From Cryptomeria japonica (taxonomy: Eukaryota > Streptophyta > Pinopsida > Cupressales > Cupressaceae): 64,000 nucleotides of DNA. The stretch is from the NCBI RefSeq assembly GCF_030272615.1, contig NC_081413.1:23128501-23192500 (forward strand), given 5' to 3'. The position numbers and the translations under genes are program-made. Below are positions 11,172-22,351 of this stretch, one piece after another (positions within the stretch are counted from its first letter, which is position 1; the number at the start of each line of letters is the position of its first letter). The notes under the pieces are model-generated. The model had not been told where the DNA came from. It saw only the letters and a list, made by a program, of their open reading frames with translations, and made no database searches.

Positions 11172-12692
11172 CCACATGAACAATCTTTTAGAGGGAATCA
11201 AAGTAACCAGAAACTTTGCAGTCACACATCAGCAGTTTGCATATGATAATCTCCTCTTGGGAGCAGCAAAAATCAAAGAAGCATCCCATCTAAAATAGAT
11301 TCTAGATACCTTTGGGAAAGCTTCAGGCCAAATAAGAAATAAGGATAAGTCGAAGGTCTTATTTTTTTCTACCTCTAAACTCTTGAGGTCCAAAATACTT
11401 ACAATTATGGATTGTAGTGAAGGATCCCTCCCTTGTATCCATTTGGGTATCCCAATTGAACATGGCATGAGGAATGCTAAATCGTGGGATCCTCTTAAAC
11501 TTAAAGTGGATCAAACCTCAAACTCCTGGAAAGGGAAATGGCTTTCTTGGGCGAGCAGATTAGTGATGATTCAAGCAGTGATATTGGCTCTGCCCATTTA
11601 TCTTTTATCCATCCTATCTCTCTCAGCAAGTGCCAATGTCTTCCTAATTAAGAAAATGAGGATTTTTTTTTGGCAAAATATAGAGGAGAAACATAGAATA
11701 GCTCTAATTGCATGGGAAAAAATAATCAAGCCCAAGGTTCTAAGGGGTTCAGGCATTAAGAACCTTAAATTGTAAAACAAAGTTTTAGGGGCCAAACTAG
11801 TATGGAAGTTCATAAAGAATCCCAACACCACATGGGATAGAATGTTAGAAACCAAGTATTTACCAGACCAAGAACCTCTCAATCTTCTAAGAGAAAACAC
11901 ATTCCCCAAGGGATCGAGAACATGGAATTTTATAATCTCTTGCAGGAACTCTGATTTCAAAACAACTCACATGGGACATCCAAGATGGATTATCAAACCT
12001 ATTTTGGGAGGATTATTGGGGAGGCTACCCACCTATTTCAAGTTCCCTTAACATTCCTATAACAGAGAACTGGCTTAAGCATCACTGGGGTGTCAAAGTT
12101 AGAGATTATCTGATTGAAGATGGCTCTCCCAACTCTCATAGTTGGAAGTGGAAATCATTGGAAGGAGCTCCAACCTCAAGGAATGAACTAGATCAACTCG
12201 AAGAACTCCTAAAAGTAAGAAATGTAAATCTGAGAAGAGGGACTGACTCTTTAATATGGGCACCTTCCAAAACAAGGCACTACAATGTTAAAGATGGTTA
12301 TTAGAGTGCTAGTTAGCAACACTACTCAAGCTCAACTGGATATTCTGAACAAGTTGTTTTGGAGCTCTAAAGTCATTCCTAAGGCAGGGATCTTTGCATG
12401 GCTAGCCTATCAGAGGAAGATCTTAACTGCAGAAAAACTCACAAAAATAGTGTACGCAAGACCCTCTAGGTGCATCATGTGCAAATCTCAATCAGAGTCA
12501 GTGGACCATCTACTACTCAATTGTCCCTTTTCCTCCAAATGTTGGTGTTGGCTCTGCACTAAACTTGGGCTGATCACAACCCTGCCAAATGACATTAAAT
12601 CCCTATTTCAAAGCTGGCCCATCCCAAGCAAGGAGACCACCCTGAGCTCAATTATGGAAGTATCCCCATCATGTTTAGTTTGGGAAATTTGA
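11172..12692 (+). pseudogene. LINE reverse transcriptase C-terminal part and zf-RVT region (broken)
   Basis: The frame starts inside the polymerase domain: GIKVTRNFAVTHQQFAYDN corresponds to the stretch ending in the catalytic F/YADD box. Here the box reads FAYD at about 11235-11249, so one of the two metal-binding Asp residues is lost. After a stop at about 11296 the same frame continues with LGIPIEHG and SSWKGKWLSWASR-like sequence (here NSWKGKWLSWASR), typical of LINE polymerase thumb regions. A stop at 11773 and a shift near 11960-12280 follow. The last part (12285-12692) has the Cys/His cluster C..C......HLLLNC of the zf-RVT region. Confidence 0.8.
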
Positions 12693-12899
12693 AAGGAAAT
12701 GAATCGTAGGCTATTTGATGACAAATGCAAAAGATTAGATACAATCCTAAACTCAATAGAATTAGTTATAGTGGACTTAGTCAACTGCAAGATAGCCTTC
12801 TCCTTGGAACAACCTAAAGCTTTCTCATCATGGGATGAAAGCATTAGGAAAAATTGGCATTGAATCAGGATTCCTCCCTCCTTTGGGCAAAAAGACAAC

Positions 12900-13386
12900 A
12901 TGAGAAAAGCTACTATCTGGTCTCCACCAAATCCTGGTTGGATAAAACTAAATTTTGATGGTGCTTCTAGAGGCAATCCGGGTCCTTCCGGCATAGGATA
13001 TGTAATTAGAGATCACACAAGAGCAATTCTTGGGAAAATGGCAAAGTCGATCCCCCCAAACACAAACAACATAGTAGAATTCAAAGAATTGCAATTTGTA
13101 TTGATAGAGTGCATAAAACATGGTTTAAATAACATTCTAATGGAGGGTGATTCAGAGAGCAATAAATGCAATCAAGAGGAAAAAAACTCCAAATTGGAGA
13201 TTGCAGGGAATCCTAGACAATATAATTGCAAGCCTAGATAGAATAGAAAACTATGAAGCAAAGCACATCTATAGAGAAGCAAACTCAGAGGTAGATGCTC
13301 TCTCGAAAATTGCTGCTCAAGGAACTTACATCTACAGGTGGGATCAGGGAAATATGCTAGTTGTCCTACCAGAACATCTCACTTGA
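12900..13386 (+). pseudogene. LINE RNase H domain (frameshifted)
   Basis: FDGASRGNPGPSGIG gives the first catalytic Asp, IVEFKEL the Glu, MEGDSES the second Asp and REANSEVDALS the last Asp, so all four expected acidic residues of the type-I RNase H fold are visible. The frame shifts once near 13150 between the third and fourth motifs. Upstream sequence WSPPNPGWIKLN is the usual lead-in to this domain in plant LINEs. Confidence 0.85.
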
Positions 13387-13589
13387 CAGGCAAGGGCCTC
13401 AAAGGATATCAAGTTCAGACGCAAGTCACTTTCAGGAATATGCGAAAGCTAGTTAAAGCTTCATTAACAGGGCAATTTTTAAACTTAACCTTGGCGGCTA
13501 AGTGAAACAGATACCTCAATTCAAATATAAATCTTACATATTTCGGGTAGAGTGGGCTCGTATTCAGTGACGTCACCCAAGCTGCGGTT

Positions 13590-14431
13590 ATGAGCTAAGT
13601 TCCCCGAATCACCTGTCGAAACCTAGCTGGCAAACTGTCAAATCCATTTATGGTTTGCATGGCCCGAATGGGAGATTTGGCATGTCGAGGACAAACATCC
13701 CTCACCACCTTAGCTGGCAAATTTAATGCAAATCTGTCCCTCATCATTTGTCGTAAAAGAGTGTGCCAGCCTATTTCTTCGTATTGCCTTCTACAAATTG
13801 ATTTCATTCTCTTGCCAATTAATTTCAGAGCTCTGGTTTTTAACTCCTTCCTTGTTGATAGCCTGCATTGCCAACCATGTCGACAGAGCCTCTGTTTGGA
13901 ATCATAATGAGTGTTTATCCCAGGCCCATCTCTTGTTTCGGAGCAGACACTCCAATTTCTCTTTTGACGTTGACGCGCCAAGTTTCATTCCAAAAAGTAA
14001 TAGACTTGAGGCTCAAGCGCCTTCTCCTCTTCTCGGATTTTCCTCTCATTTTGGCAGTCAAGATGATCTTGGGTAGTGGGCACCTAAATAGAGACGAGTA
14101 TCCATAGGACAACACTAGCATCTCCTCTAGGTTTGTTGCCTCATTGTTGGATTTAAAACTTACTAAGCAAGTTGTTTGGACCCTCACGAAGAAGATTTTC
14201 CCAGAGGAGGTTAAGCAAGAGCTCCAAGAAATTCTAAATAAGGCAATTCATGAGTCTGGGGCTCCTTGGCCAGGTGACAGAATCCTATTCAATGCTCATG
14301 GCAAACTAATTAACTACTACCCTTTCCTGCTCCACCTGAAAGGAAAGGACTTGGATAGGCATAGGCTATTTGCTGGAGTTGGCCTTGGTTACCTTAAATG
14401 GCAATTTCTAGGAGAAAATTCAGAAGACTAG
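13590..14431. other. Unrecognised, more GC-rich stretch with coding-like frames
   Basis: Composition rises relative to neighbours from about 13550 to 14430. A minus-strand frame (13981-13595, 128 codons) is very basic (RRQYEEIGWHTLLRQMMRD). A plus-strand frame (14144-14431, 95 codons) reads as a plausible globular fragment (FPEEVKQELQEILNKA, APWPGDRILFNAHGK). I recognise neither. The plus-strand one may be a 3' part of the LINE, because the second LINE also has coding-like sequence after its RNase H, or it may be an unrelated gene scrap. Confidence 0.3.
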
Positions 14432-15060
14432 GGCAAAAAGGACTGCCTAATTCAATTTGCCAAACCTAACGGCATACTGCCCTCATTAGATTGTCATTAT
14501 AAATGCAACAAATATCCATCATATAAAACCATTAACCATCATCATAAACATATATCATTACCATTGCATAATCAATTACCATATGAAATCATAATAAAAA
14601 GCTATAAATGATCATCAAATCTATACAGAATCACAAAAAAAAAATCATAAATAATGTGCAAATCATATAGGTCATCCACCACTACTCTCATTAAATTTTG
14701 AATTGTATATATCTAATTACACTTATTTACAGTTTGATATCTTGTTGTTCGTTAATATTGTCATTGTAAACAGTTACTGCATAATAAAGAAACTTAAATC
14801 GACATCAAATACAATTGATACCATTAAGAATATCATTAACACTGAATTATCTCTCCAGCATACATTTTTATGTACATATTACAAGCTCACAGCTCACAGA
14901 AAATAAAATTTAATTATGATATTTTATAGCTTTGAATTCATATTCATTAAGAGTGTTCAACAAAAGCTAGAAATAAAATGATTAGATTTTCACAAAGTTG
15001 GCAGAATGAGTGGTTGGCCAAAGAATGCAATCAGTTCTTCGAGTTTCTGCCTCAATTCTT
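14432..15060. other. No recognisable gene
   Basis: Very AT-rich sequence with CAT/ATC-rich low-complexity patches and no coding signal. Confidence 0.5.
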
Positions 15061-15067
15061 TTTGTTA

Positions 15068-16345
15068 TCAAACATTACTCTTTGTAACAGAGATGTTAAA
15101 ATCTGCCTTAGAAGTTTTATTATCATTGTATTCATTCATCTTTGCATGCAATTTGTTCTTCCTGCCATTGCATTCATTCAACTTATGTTCCAGCATATAT
15201 TTTTCATCTGTTAAATGGTTGCACAATTCATCATGCTCCGGACTCGTTATCATATTTTCATCAACCAGACCTGCAACTTTGCCTTCCAAATTTTCCTTAC
15301 AATTACCCGACAAGCCAAATTTTACATTTAATTCTCTGATCCTTTCATCGCATTCTTTCAGTTTTTTCTGCAAGCTTCTCTTTTCTTCTCTCAGTATAGT
15401 GCACTTTTTTTCATGATTCTGGCACAAAAGTGTTTTCTTAATAAGCTCATTTTGCAATTCTTTCTTCTTATAATGAAACCCTTTCAACTTTTCTTGCAAG
15501 TGTTTTTTCTCATCTCTTAGATTAATATAAAATTCTTTAAGCTTCAATCTTGTTGCATTGAGCTCTGCAACTCTTCTTTTTCACCTCTACCTTACAAGCA
15601 TCAAACAAAAATCCATCTTCAATAATTTTATTTTGTAATTCCTTATTTATATCATTAAACTCTTTCAACTCATTTTCCAATTCCTCATATCTCTTCTCCA
15701 ACACTTTTCTTTCATTAACTGCAAAATCAAGCCTATCTTGTAGCTTTACAATTTCACCTTGCATATCTGTCTTACAAGCATCCCATAAGGATCTATCTTC
15801 ATTCATCTTTCCTTGTAATTCCTCAATCATATCATTGCATTACTTCACCCTTTTTTAAAACTCGTTATTTTCTTGTCTTGATTGAGACCACAATTTTTCA
15901 TGTTTCTGGCTCAACATTATTGCTTCCTTAACGTCATTCTCTGATTTTGCAACTTTGTTTTCTAATTCTCCCTTACAAATCTCCCACAAGCACCCATCTT
16001 CAGCCATTTTTTCCTTCAATTCTTTAGCCTCATTAACTGATTCTTTCAGCTTATTTTCCAATTCGATATTTTCTTTACTTATTTCATTGCAAGATACTTG
16101 GTTCTTCTGGTACAAAATTCTTGATTCATTAAGCTCATTTTGCAGCTCTGCAATTGTTTCTTCTAAATTGGCCTTACAAGTATTCCAAAAAGAGAGATTT
16201 TCAGTCATTTTTAAATGCAATTCTTTATTCTTATACTCGTACCCTTTCAACTTTTCTTCCAAGTGTTCTTTTTCATGTCCTCGATGAATGCAGAATTCTT
16301 CATGCTTCAGTCTTGTTTCATTGAGCTCATTTTGCAGCTCTGCAA
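15068..16345 (-). pseudogene. Coiled-coil repeat protein, remnant cut by a LINE
   Basis: The minus strand encodes about 425 residues of almost continuous heptad-rich coiled coil (EKEHLEEKLKGYEYKNKELH, ELQNELNESR). It has a stop near 15855 and one frameshift near 15590, after which VAELNATRLKLKEF resumes the pattern. A unit of about 60-75 residues repeats. Each unit carries an aromatic-Cys signature: LSFWNTCK, GCLWEICK, RSLWDACK, GFLFDACK, followed by an AELQNELNE-type helix. The upstream (N-terminal) side stops abruptly at 16346, where LINE sequence on the other strand begins. I do not recognise the gene; long plant coiled-coil proteins of many kinds look like this. Related, more damaged copies lie at 33340-34860. 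Confidence 0.6.
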
Positions 16346-17077
16346 CTGTGCTTGGGATGGTGTTGGAGATAGACGTAGATGATAAGGAGGATTTGTGCAA
16401 GTATGCAAGATTGAGGATTGCGGCAGTCAGGCGTATCCCGGAGCACATTACATTACATACGTCGAATGGTGCGTGGAGGCATCAGATAGAAGTTGAAGAA
16501 GAAATCTGTCATTGCTCCAGATGCGGTAGCAAGTTTCATGGAGTAAAGGACTACACAATGTTCGTTAGGAAGGCTAGGACTCCTTTCAGGAGACCACTAC
16601 AAAACTGGAGGCGAAAGTTGGAACAACCGTCGAAAAGGGTTTCGGTTTCTGTTGAAAAGATTCAAGAGACAAAATCTCCACCGCAGCATCAAGAGAAGGG
16701 TTCATCGTCATCGGTTAAAGTTGGGGATGATCTCTCTCAGAGAATAGGAACACAGCCGTCAATAGTTGTCCTGATGATGGAGGGGAGATTTCCAGGCAGG
16801 AAGTATTTGAAAACAAGGTGGGGGGTGAAGATTCGTTAACCCCCAAAATATTAAATTCATGTAAAGGGTTATCTGACACAAATTTTGAATTTGATAAGGA
16901 CTTTGAGGAGGAAATGATTCAAGAGGATGCTTTGGAGAATGTAGATCGGAGAAGTATCAGTCAATCAGCTAACACTTTACTTGGTAAAGCCAAAGGATTC
17001 AAAGGCAAGCGGAGAAACCGTCAAAAAGGGAAGACAGAGCAAAAGAGAAGGGAATTGTTAGTGTATTCGATTTCATG
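16346..17077 (+). pseudogene. LINE ORF1-type region with degenerate zinc knuckle
   Basis: The frame reads VLEIDVDDKEDLCKYARL, a form typical of the conserved domain before the zinc knuckle in plant LINE ORF1 proteins. HQIEVEEEICHCSRCGSKFH follows, which contains CHCSRC and a His, but the last Cys of a CCHC knuckle is replaced (Tyr in VKDY). A low-complexity Lys/Ser/Pro/Gln-rich linker follows, with a frame change at about 16820 and a second open stretch to 17077. ORF1 products bind element RNA. Confidence 0.6.
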
Positions 17078-17113
17078 AGGAAATCCAAGGGAGAAAGGCT
17101 CTCCCTTGGTAAG

Positions 17114-18295
17114 AGATTAAGATCACCACATGGAATGTCAAGGGTCTCTTGGCCCCTGACAAAAGACACTTGGTAAAATGAGCGTTTTGTAGATGTAGTT
17201 GTGATATCATTGCCATCTAGGAAACAAAGCCTAGTTTAGAGAATGTGAATTGTTTCATTCAGTCTTGTAGAGTTTGGGAGGGTGTTTTTCAAGAAACTAA
17301 TGGAGCCGCTGGCGGACTTGGCATTATATGGAATCCTTCATTGGTCAAAGTCACATTATTAGAGAAAGTCGAGCACTGAATGATTTGTATTGTTTACAAT
17401 ATGAAGGAGAATTTGGAATTTCCTTTAATAAATGTTTATGGGCCTACAAAAACTATAGCTAAGCCTCATGTTTGGAATGTTCTTTCAAACAAAATTTATG
17501 ATCTGAGGAGTGATAGGATAGTTGTGGTACGCGATTTTAATGCTTTGCCTAATTTAGACGAGAAGAAGGGAGGCTTGAGAATGTCAAATAAGGTTATGGA
17601 AGATTTCCGCAATTTTGTTGCACAGAATCATTTGATTGATGTTGTTCCGAAGAATGGTCTATTTACATGGACTAATCGAAGGGCCAATTTCCAACATATT
17701 TCGGAAAGATTGGACAGACATCTCATTGGAGAATTATGGATGGAGTCGTCTTTTCAGGTAGAGGCATCCATTCTCCCAATATCTCTATCAGATCATTTTC
17801 CTGTGGAGCTTAAGTTGAGTGAGGCTCCATCTCAAGGAAGCAACAATTTCAAATTTTTGAGCATGTGGCGGAGAGATGGTGAGTTCATTTCACATCTCGA
17901 GCAATGGTGGAAAGAGAGTAATATATTTAGGGGAACCCCGAGTTATAGCTTTGTGAAAAGATTGAAATTCTTAAAGGAGAAGATTAAAGTTTGGAACAAA
18001 GATACTTTTCAAAATATATTTGCAGAAAGAGATCGAGTTGAGGAAGAACTATCTTTATTAAATTCTATCACTTTCACTTCTGAGATGTCTAATGATGCGT
18101 ATCACAAAGAAATAAATCTTAAGAAGGAATTGGCAGAAATACTTTTTAGAGAGGAAATATATTGGCATGATAAATCCAGAGAGTTATAGACTAAAGAAGG
18201 TGATCCGAACACTAAATTCTTCCATGCCTCGATGAAGACTAAAAGGAGTAGGAACATAATAGACTCGATCTTGGATCGGGAAGGCAAGTGACATT
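17114..18295 (+). pseudogene. LINE endonuclease domain (EEP fold), broken
   Basis: ITTWNVKGL gives the N-terminal catalytic Asn region. The expected Gln-Glu-Thr-Lys motif appears as stop-ETK at about 17220, so the Gln codon has become TAG but Glu is kept. Further on, the DFNA box reads VVRDFNAL and the C-terminal His box reads LSDHFPVEL, both good matches to apurinic-type LINE endonucleases. From 17380 a 269-codon stretch is open. After the stop at 18187 the linker (TKEGDPNTKFFHASMKTKRS) that precedes the polymerase begins. This domain nicks target DNA for priming. Confidence 0.8.
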
Positions 18296-18310
18296 CTTCT
18301 CTTGAAGCTA

Positions 18311-18865
18311 TTAAGAAGGCAAGCGACATTCTTCATTCGATCTTGGATCATATGCTTGACCATGTGTGTATGGGACCTCTAGTTTTTTAAACAAAGATAA
18401 TGGTGATTTAGGCACCAGATGTGGTCCTCTATTGCCTACACTATTATGTCTCCTTTGATCCATGTTGGAGTGAGTTTGTTGCAAAGGTCTATTTTCCATT
18501 ATTTGAGACATGTCAAAATCATGAGGGATCTTGGTTCCACTTTGTGCCATCACTTGTAGAAAGTATTGTCTATCTCTCCTCATTATTTCCTCAACCAATC
18601 GATTAAAATGAGGATTCATAATGGTGTCTTCCACTTCTGCTGAATGTATAGAAATGTTGTCAATATTGTCATTGTGTGTATCATTGTTGTTTGTAGTGTC
18701 CATGTGCTCAACATTTGGAATGTTTCTATAGGCATCCATGTCAGGTAATGTAGTATGATCAGAATTGAAAAAGATATCATTGTCATACTCATAGGAACTC
18801 ATGTTTGCGGACTCTTGAGCCTCTTTAGCTTCTCTCCTAGATTTTTGGGAACGGGTTTCAACCAT
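18311..18865 (-). pseudogene. Truncated gag N-terminus, second copy
   Basis: Open for 184 codons from ATG at 18865. Residues 1 to about 173 align with the left-edge gag without gaps of note (EEIMRRDRQYFL, IPHDFDMSQIMENRP). The last ten or so residues (RSNEECRLPS) are junction sequence, not gag. It lacks the rest of gag and all of pol. Confidence 0.75.
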
Positions 18866-19500
18866 GAACTAGGTATTGACCAAGATGTGTGAGACTAGAT
18901 GAAAATGGAAAGAGTATGGAAGACCAAGAGTTGAATGGAATGTAAATGAATCTGAGGTTTACTTGCAATGTCCAAAATGTAAGACCAAGTATGTATGTAG
19001 TAGAGTAGGTGTGGCTTCCAAAGAGATGATAGTTTCTCTTGATGAAATAAGTTGACCTTGACTCTAAGTAAGACCAAATGAGACCCAAAGGTGATAGACC
19101 TTGATGAGGGACCACTTAGCGAACTGTTGTTGTATGTAGTGTGTTGACAAAGTATGATGAGGACAAGCAATTGACCCTTTGACTCAAGTTTAGACAAATG
19201 TGAATGTAATGTAAGGTGTAAAGAAATGATGGACTTTGTAAGACCCAAAGACAGGTTGAATACTAGATGAAACCCTGGAGAAATAACCTAGGAAGCTCAA
19301 GAATTCCAAAACTGACTGTGCTTGTTTGCTGGACTGTAAAAGTTTTTCAATTTTGAACACAGACATGCCTATATACTGCACAGATGCGATTTCCTAACAC
19401 AGACGTGGTTCTATTTAACATAGATGCGAGTCTGAGATTTTGTAAATGCAATGTTGATTCTGAGAACACAGACGCGTTTCTGCCCTTCACATACGTCGTT
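18346..19500 (-). mobile_element. Fragment of gag/leader from the left-edge retrotransposon family, inside the LINE
   Basis: On the minus strand MVETRSQKSRREAKEAQES starts at 18865 and runs to about 18348, matching the left-edge gag over about 170 residues, then stops matching in the middle of the Pro-rich part. Upstream, 18866-19340 matches the left-edge leader (1076-1560) closely. No LTR is present. Positions 19340-19500 hold about six loose copies of an ACACAGACGCG-type motif that the left-edge copy lacks. LINE sequence resumes at about 19500 with DFRKQGRFVKEINHVNITLI. Part of the LINE linker and early polymerase region is missing across the insertion. Confidence 0.75.
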
Positions 19501-20835
19501 CAGAATCATGGAAGATTTTAGAAAACAGGGGAGATTTGTGAAGGAAATTAATCATGTCAACATTACTCTGATCCCTAAGAAGCAGGATTGTTCATCCATT
19601 GTGGATTTTAGGCCCATTTCTTTATGTAACTCTATTTACAAAATTCTATCCAAGCCTATGGTGAACAAGTTAAAACCTATCCTGATGAAGATCATTTTGC
19701 CTAAATAGCATGGATTCACCTTGAGCCATGAAATCATGGATAGCATAATCATGGCAGCATAAACTATGATTCTATGCATACATCCAAATTCAAAGGTATG
19801 ATTATTAAAATAGATGTGACCAAGGCTTATGATCGAGTTACATGGAGCTTCCTAATTGAGGTACTTAGGAAATTTGGTTCTGAGAAAAGATGGTTGAAAT
19901 TTACTGAACATTGTATTTCATCTGTAAATTTTTCCATTATTGTTAATGGTTCTGTGAGCAGTTTATTCCAAGATACTCATGGGCTTTGGCAAGGATTCCC
20001 CCTGTTGCCCTTTTTGTTTGTACTTATGGCAGAAATGCTTGGTAGGCATATAAAAAGAAAGGTTGGGCAAGGCCATTGGAAAGGTTTTTCAATTCATGAA
20101 AATCTAGATCCGATCTCTCATTCGCAATTCCCGGATGATACTATTCTATTTGGTGAAGCTATGGAGAGATAAGATCACATTATTAAGAATGTGTTAGAAG
20201 ATTATGAAAAGGATTTTGGCCAGTGCATGAACAAACAAAAATCGATGATATACTTCCTCAACACAAATAAGAGGATTCAATCGAAGATAGTGGGAATATT
20301 GCAATATGGTCAAGGCAGTTTTCCTATTAAATATCTTGGGGTTCCTTTGTTCACGGGAAAATTGGATAACAGAATATGGGAAGAGGTTGTCAATAAGTGC
20401 AAAGCCAAATCTATGTCATGGAAAAATAAATGGCTTTAGTGGGCAGGGCGGATACAGATGATAAAATTTGTTTTGTCTGCAGTTCATGTCTATTATATGT
20501 CTTGCTATAGAATGTCTTGCAAGGCTTCATCGGCATTAGATGGAATGCTCAATAATTTTATTTGGGAGGGTTCGAAATAGGAAAAAAAGATCCCTTTAAT
20601 CAATTGGGATACTGCCTCAATGCTTATGGAGGAAGGTGGGGCAAGTCTTAGGAAAATGAATTTCCAGAACTTGGCACTCGGTGCCAAACTTGCTTGGAAA
20701 ATGTATAATTTACCCCATAAAGGCTGGTGCAAGTTGATGGCTACCAAATATCTAGACTCGAATGAGCCAGAGAGAATATTTACAGTGGCCAACACATTTG
20801 GAGATTCACCACTATGGAAATTCATTTTTTGAAAG
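19500..20835 (+). pseudogene. LINE reverse transcriptase domain (broken)
   Basis: NITLIPKK and DFRPISLCNSIYKILSK open the domain (19550-19670). After a stop at 19705 (PK-stop-HGF, where Gln is usual), KIDVTKAYDRVTW carries the first catalytic Asp. GLWQGFPLLPFLFVL is the next motif, and QFPDDTILFG at about 20128 is the catalytic box with both Asp residues kept but Ala changed to Pro. Thumb-type sequence IKYLGVPLFTG and MSWKNKWL follows. Stops at 20170, 20437 and 20578 interrupt the frame. The polymerase copies element RNA onto nicked DNA. Confidence 0.85.
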
Positions 20836-20839
20836 CAAG

Positions 20840-22249
20840 ACGATCTTAATAGATTATCTCACATGGAGGATTGGTAATGGGCACAAAGCTAAGTTTTGGA
20901 GGGATTCTTGGAATGGAGAGGAAGTGTTGGCAGATGTGATTGAGGATCAAGATTGGATCAATCAAATTGAGGTAGTTATGGGAGTTTATGTGGCAGATTA
21001 TGTTGATATGAATTGTTCTCCAAATTCTCCTATTTCGTGGAAACGGGTTGGAGATTGGCAGAGCGATAACAGTATGAAGTTGGTTGATATACTTAAAAGT
21101 AGGAAGACTTACATTCCAAATGAAAATGATTCTCTTGTTTGGAATGCTGCTAAATTAGATAAATATAAGGTGAGTTTCTGATAAGAACTGCAAAGAAAGA
21201 GACAGAAGGATTGCAAATAGCCTACCATTCTGTAGTGGGACAAAAGGGTGTTGCTTAAAGCCGGTGCCTTCATATGGATTGCATTACATGGAAGAATTCT
21301 TACGTGCAATAGAATTAAAATAATAAGTATAGCGGGGCCTAGCAGATGTTTCCTCTATAAACAAGAGGAAGAATCCCTAGAACATTTATTGTACAGTTGT
21401 TTTTATGCAAAGCAATGTTGGGATTGGCTATTGTTGAAGCTTCAAAACCAGATGGTGTGCAATAGTACTTTCAAAAAATTTATTTTTGCTTGGCCGATGG
21501 CTAGCAAGAACTCAAAATGGGGGAGTCTGTGGATTGTTGGCCCATCTATGGTCATCTGGCATGTATGGAAAGAGAGAAATAGAAGGATATTCAGGGAGGA
21601 AGAGTTGGAGGTTCCTCCTCTTGTTAACAAAATCCAAGTGGCAATAGAAGAAACTATCAATGGAAAGATCCACGGGAGAAGATTTAAATATTATACTAAA
21701 TAGGATATGGAGATGGAGCAAGTATGGAATTTGAAAGAGAGTAGTAGTCACTATCAAGGTGCTAAGTCAGTTGATCGAAAGAAAGTCAAGTGGTCACCTC
21801 CCCCACCCAAATGGAAAAAACTATATTTCGATGGAGCTAGTCGAGCAAATCCTAGATTATCTGAGTTTGGTGCACTAGTTAGAGATGAGAAGGGTAGCCT
21901 AGTAGGGGAAACATGTGGACCTATTGGAATTTCATCTACTAACGTAGCAGAAATCACTGCTTTAGAGGAAGGTTTGAAATGGGTCTCATCTAATGGAGTT
22001 TCAAAGGTAATGAGAGAGGGTGACTCTCAAGTCATCCTAAGCACGATCAACGAAAAAGGATTTACGAATTGGTGGCTAAACACATGGATCCCAAGGATAA
22101 ACTGTTTGCTTCAAAAGTTGACGGATTATCATTTTCACCACATTTATCGTGAGGGAAATCAAGTGGCGGATTTTCTTACAAACCAAGGCATTGTTGAGAC
22201 TCTGCCAATAGTCATGTCAATGGCAGATGCAGGTAACAGAGATTTTTAG
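20840..22249 (+). pseudogene. LINE zf-RVT region and RNase H domain (broken)
   Basis: WRIGNGHKAKFWRDSWNG is the typical 'fW.D.W' segment. After stops near 21181, KAGAFIWIALHGRILTC and CFLYKQEEESLEHLLYSC form the zf-RVT cluster, with the second Cys changed to Tyr. WKERNRRIF leads to the RNase H frame (21707-22249). There FDGASRANP, AEITALEEGL, EGDSQ and REGNQVADFL give all four catalytic acidic residues. RNase H is open from 21707 to its stop. Confidence 0.85.
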
Positions 22250-22328
22250 AATATCCTGAACAATGACAGAGTTCATATCCCAAGAAGGGGAATAGGGTGA
22301 AATTTTACCATAAAATTTTCTTTTTTGG

Positions 22329-22351
22329 GATAAGAGAGGTACTCTCTTATC
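22329..22351. other. Perfect hairpin GATAAGAGAG-GTA-CTCTCTTATC
   Basis: Ten-base stem with a three-base loop, 80 bases after the RNase H stop of the LINE. It could act in LINE RNA recognition or be chance; the sequence alone does not decide. Confidence 0.6.

Larger units (their letters stand above)
11172..13430 (+). mobile_element. 5'-truncated LINE (plant L1 type), copy 1
   Basis: Conserved plant LINE order is present on the plus strand: the end of the reverse transcriptase domain, the zinc-binding region that follows it (zf-RVT type) and a C-terminal RNase H. The endonuclease and the first part of the polymerase are missing, as is usual for 5'-truncated LINE insertions. Frameshifts and stops make it non-functional. 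The 3' end is uncertain: the sequence after the RNase H stop at 13386 does not show a clear poly(A) tail. Confidence 0.85.
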
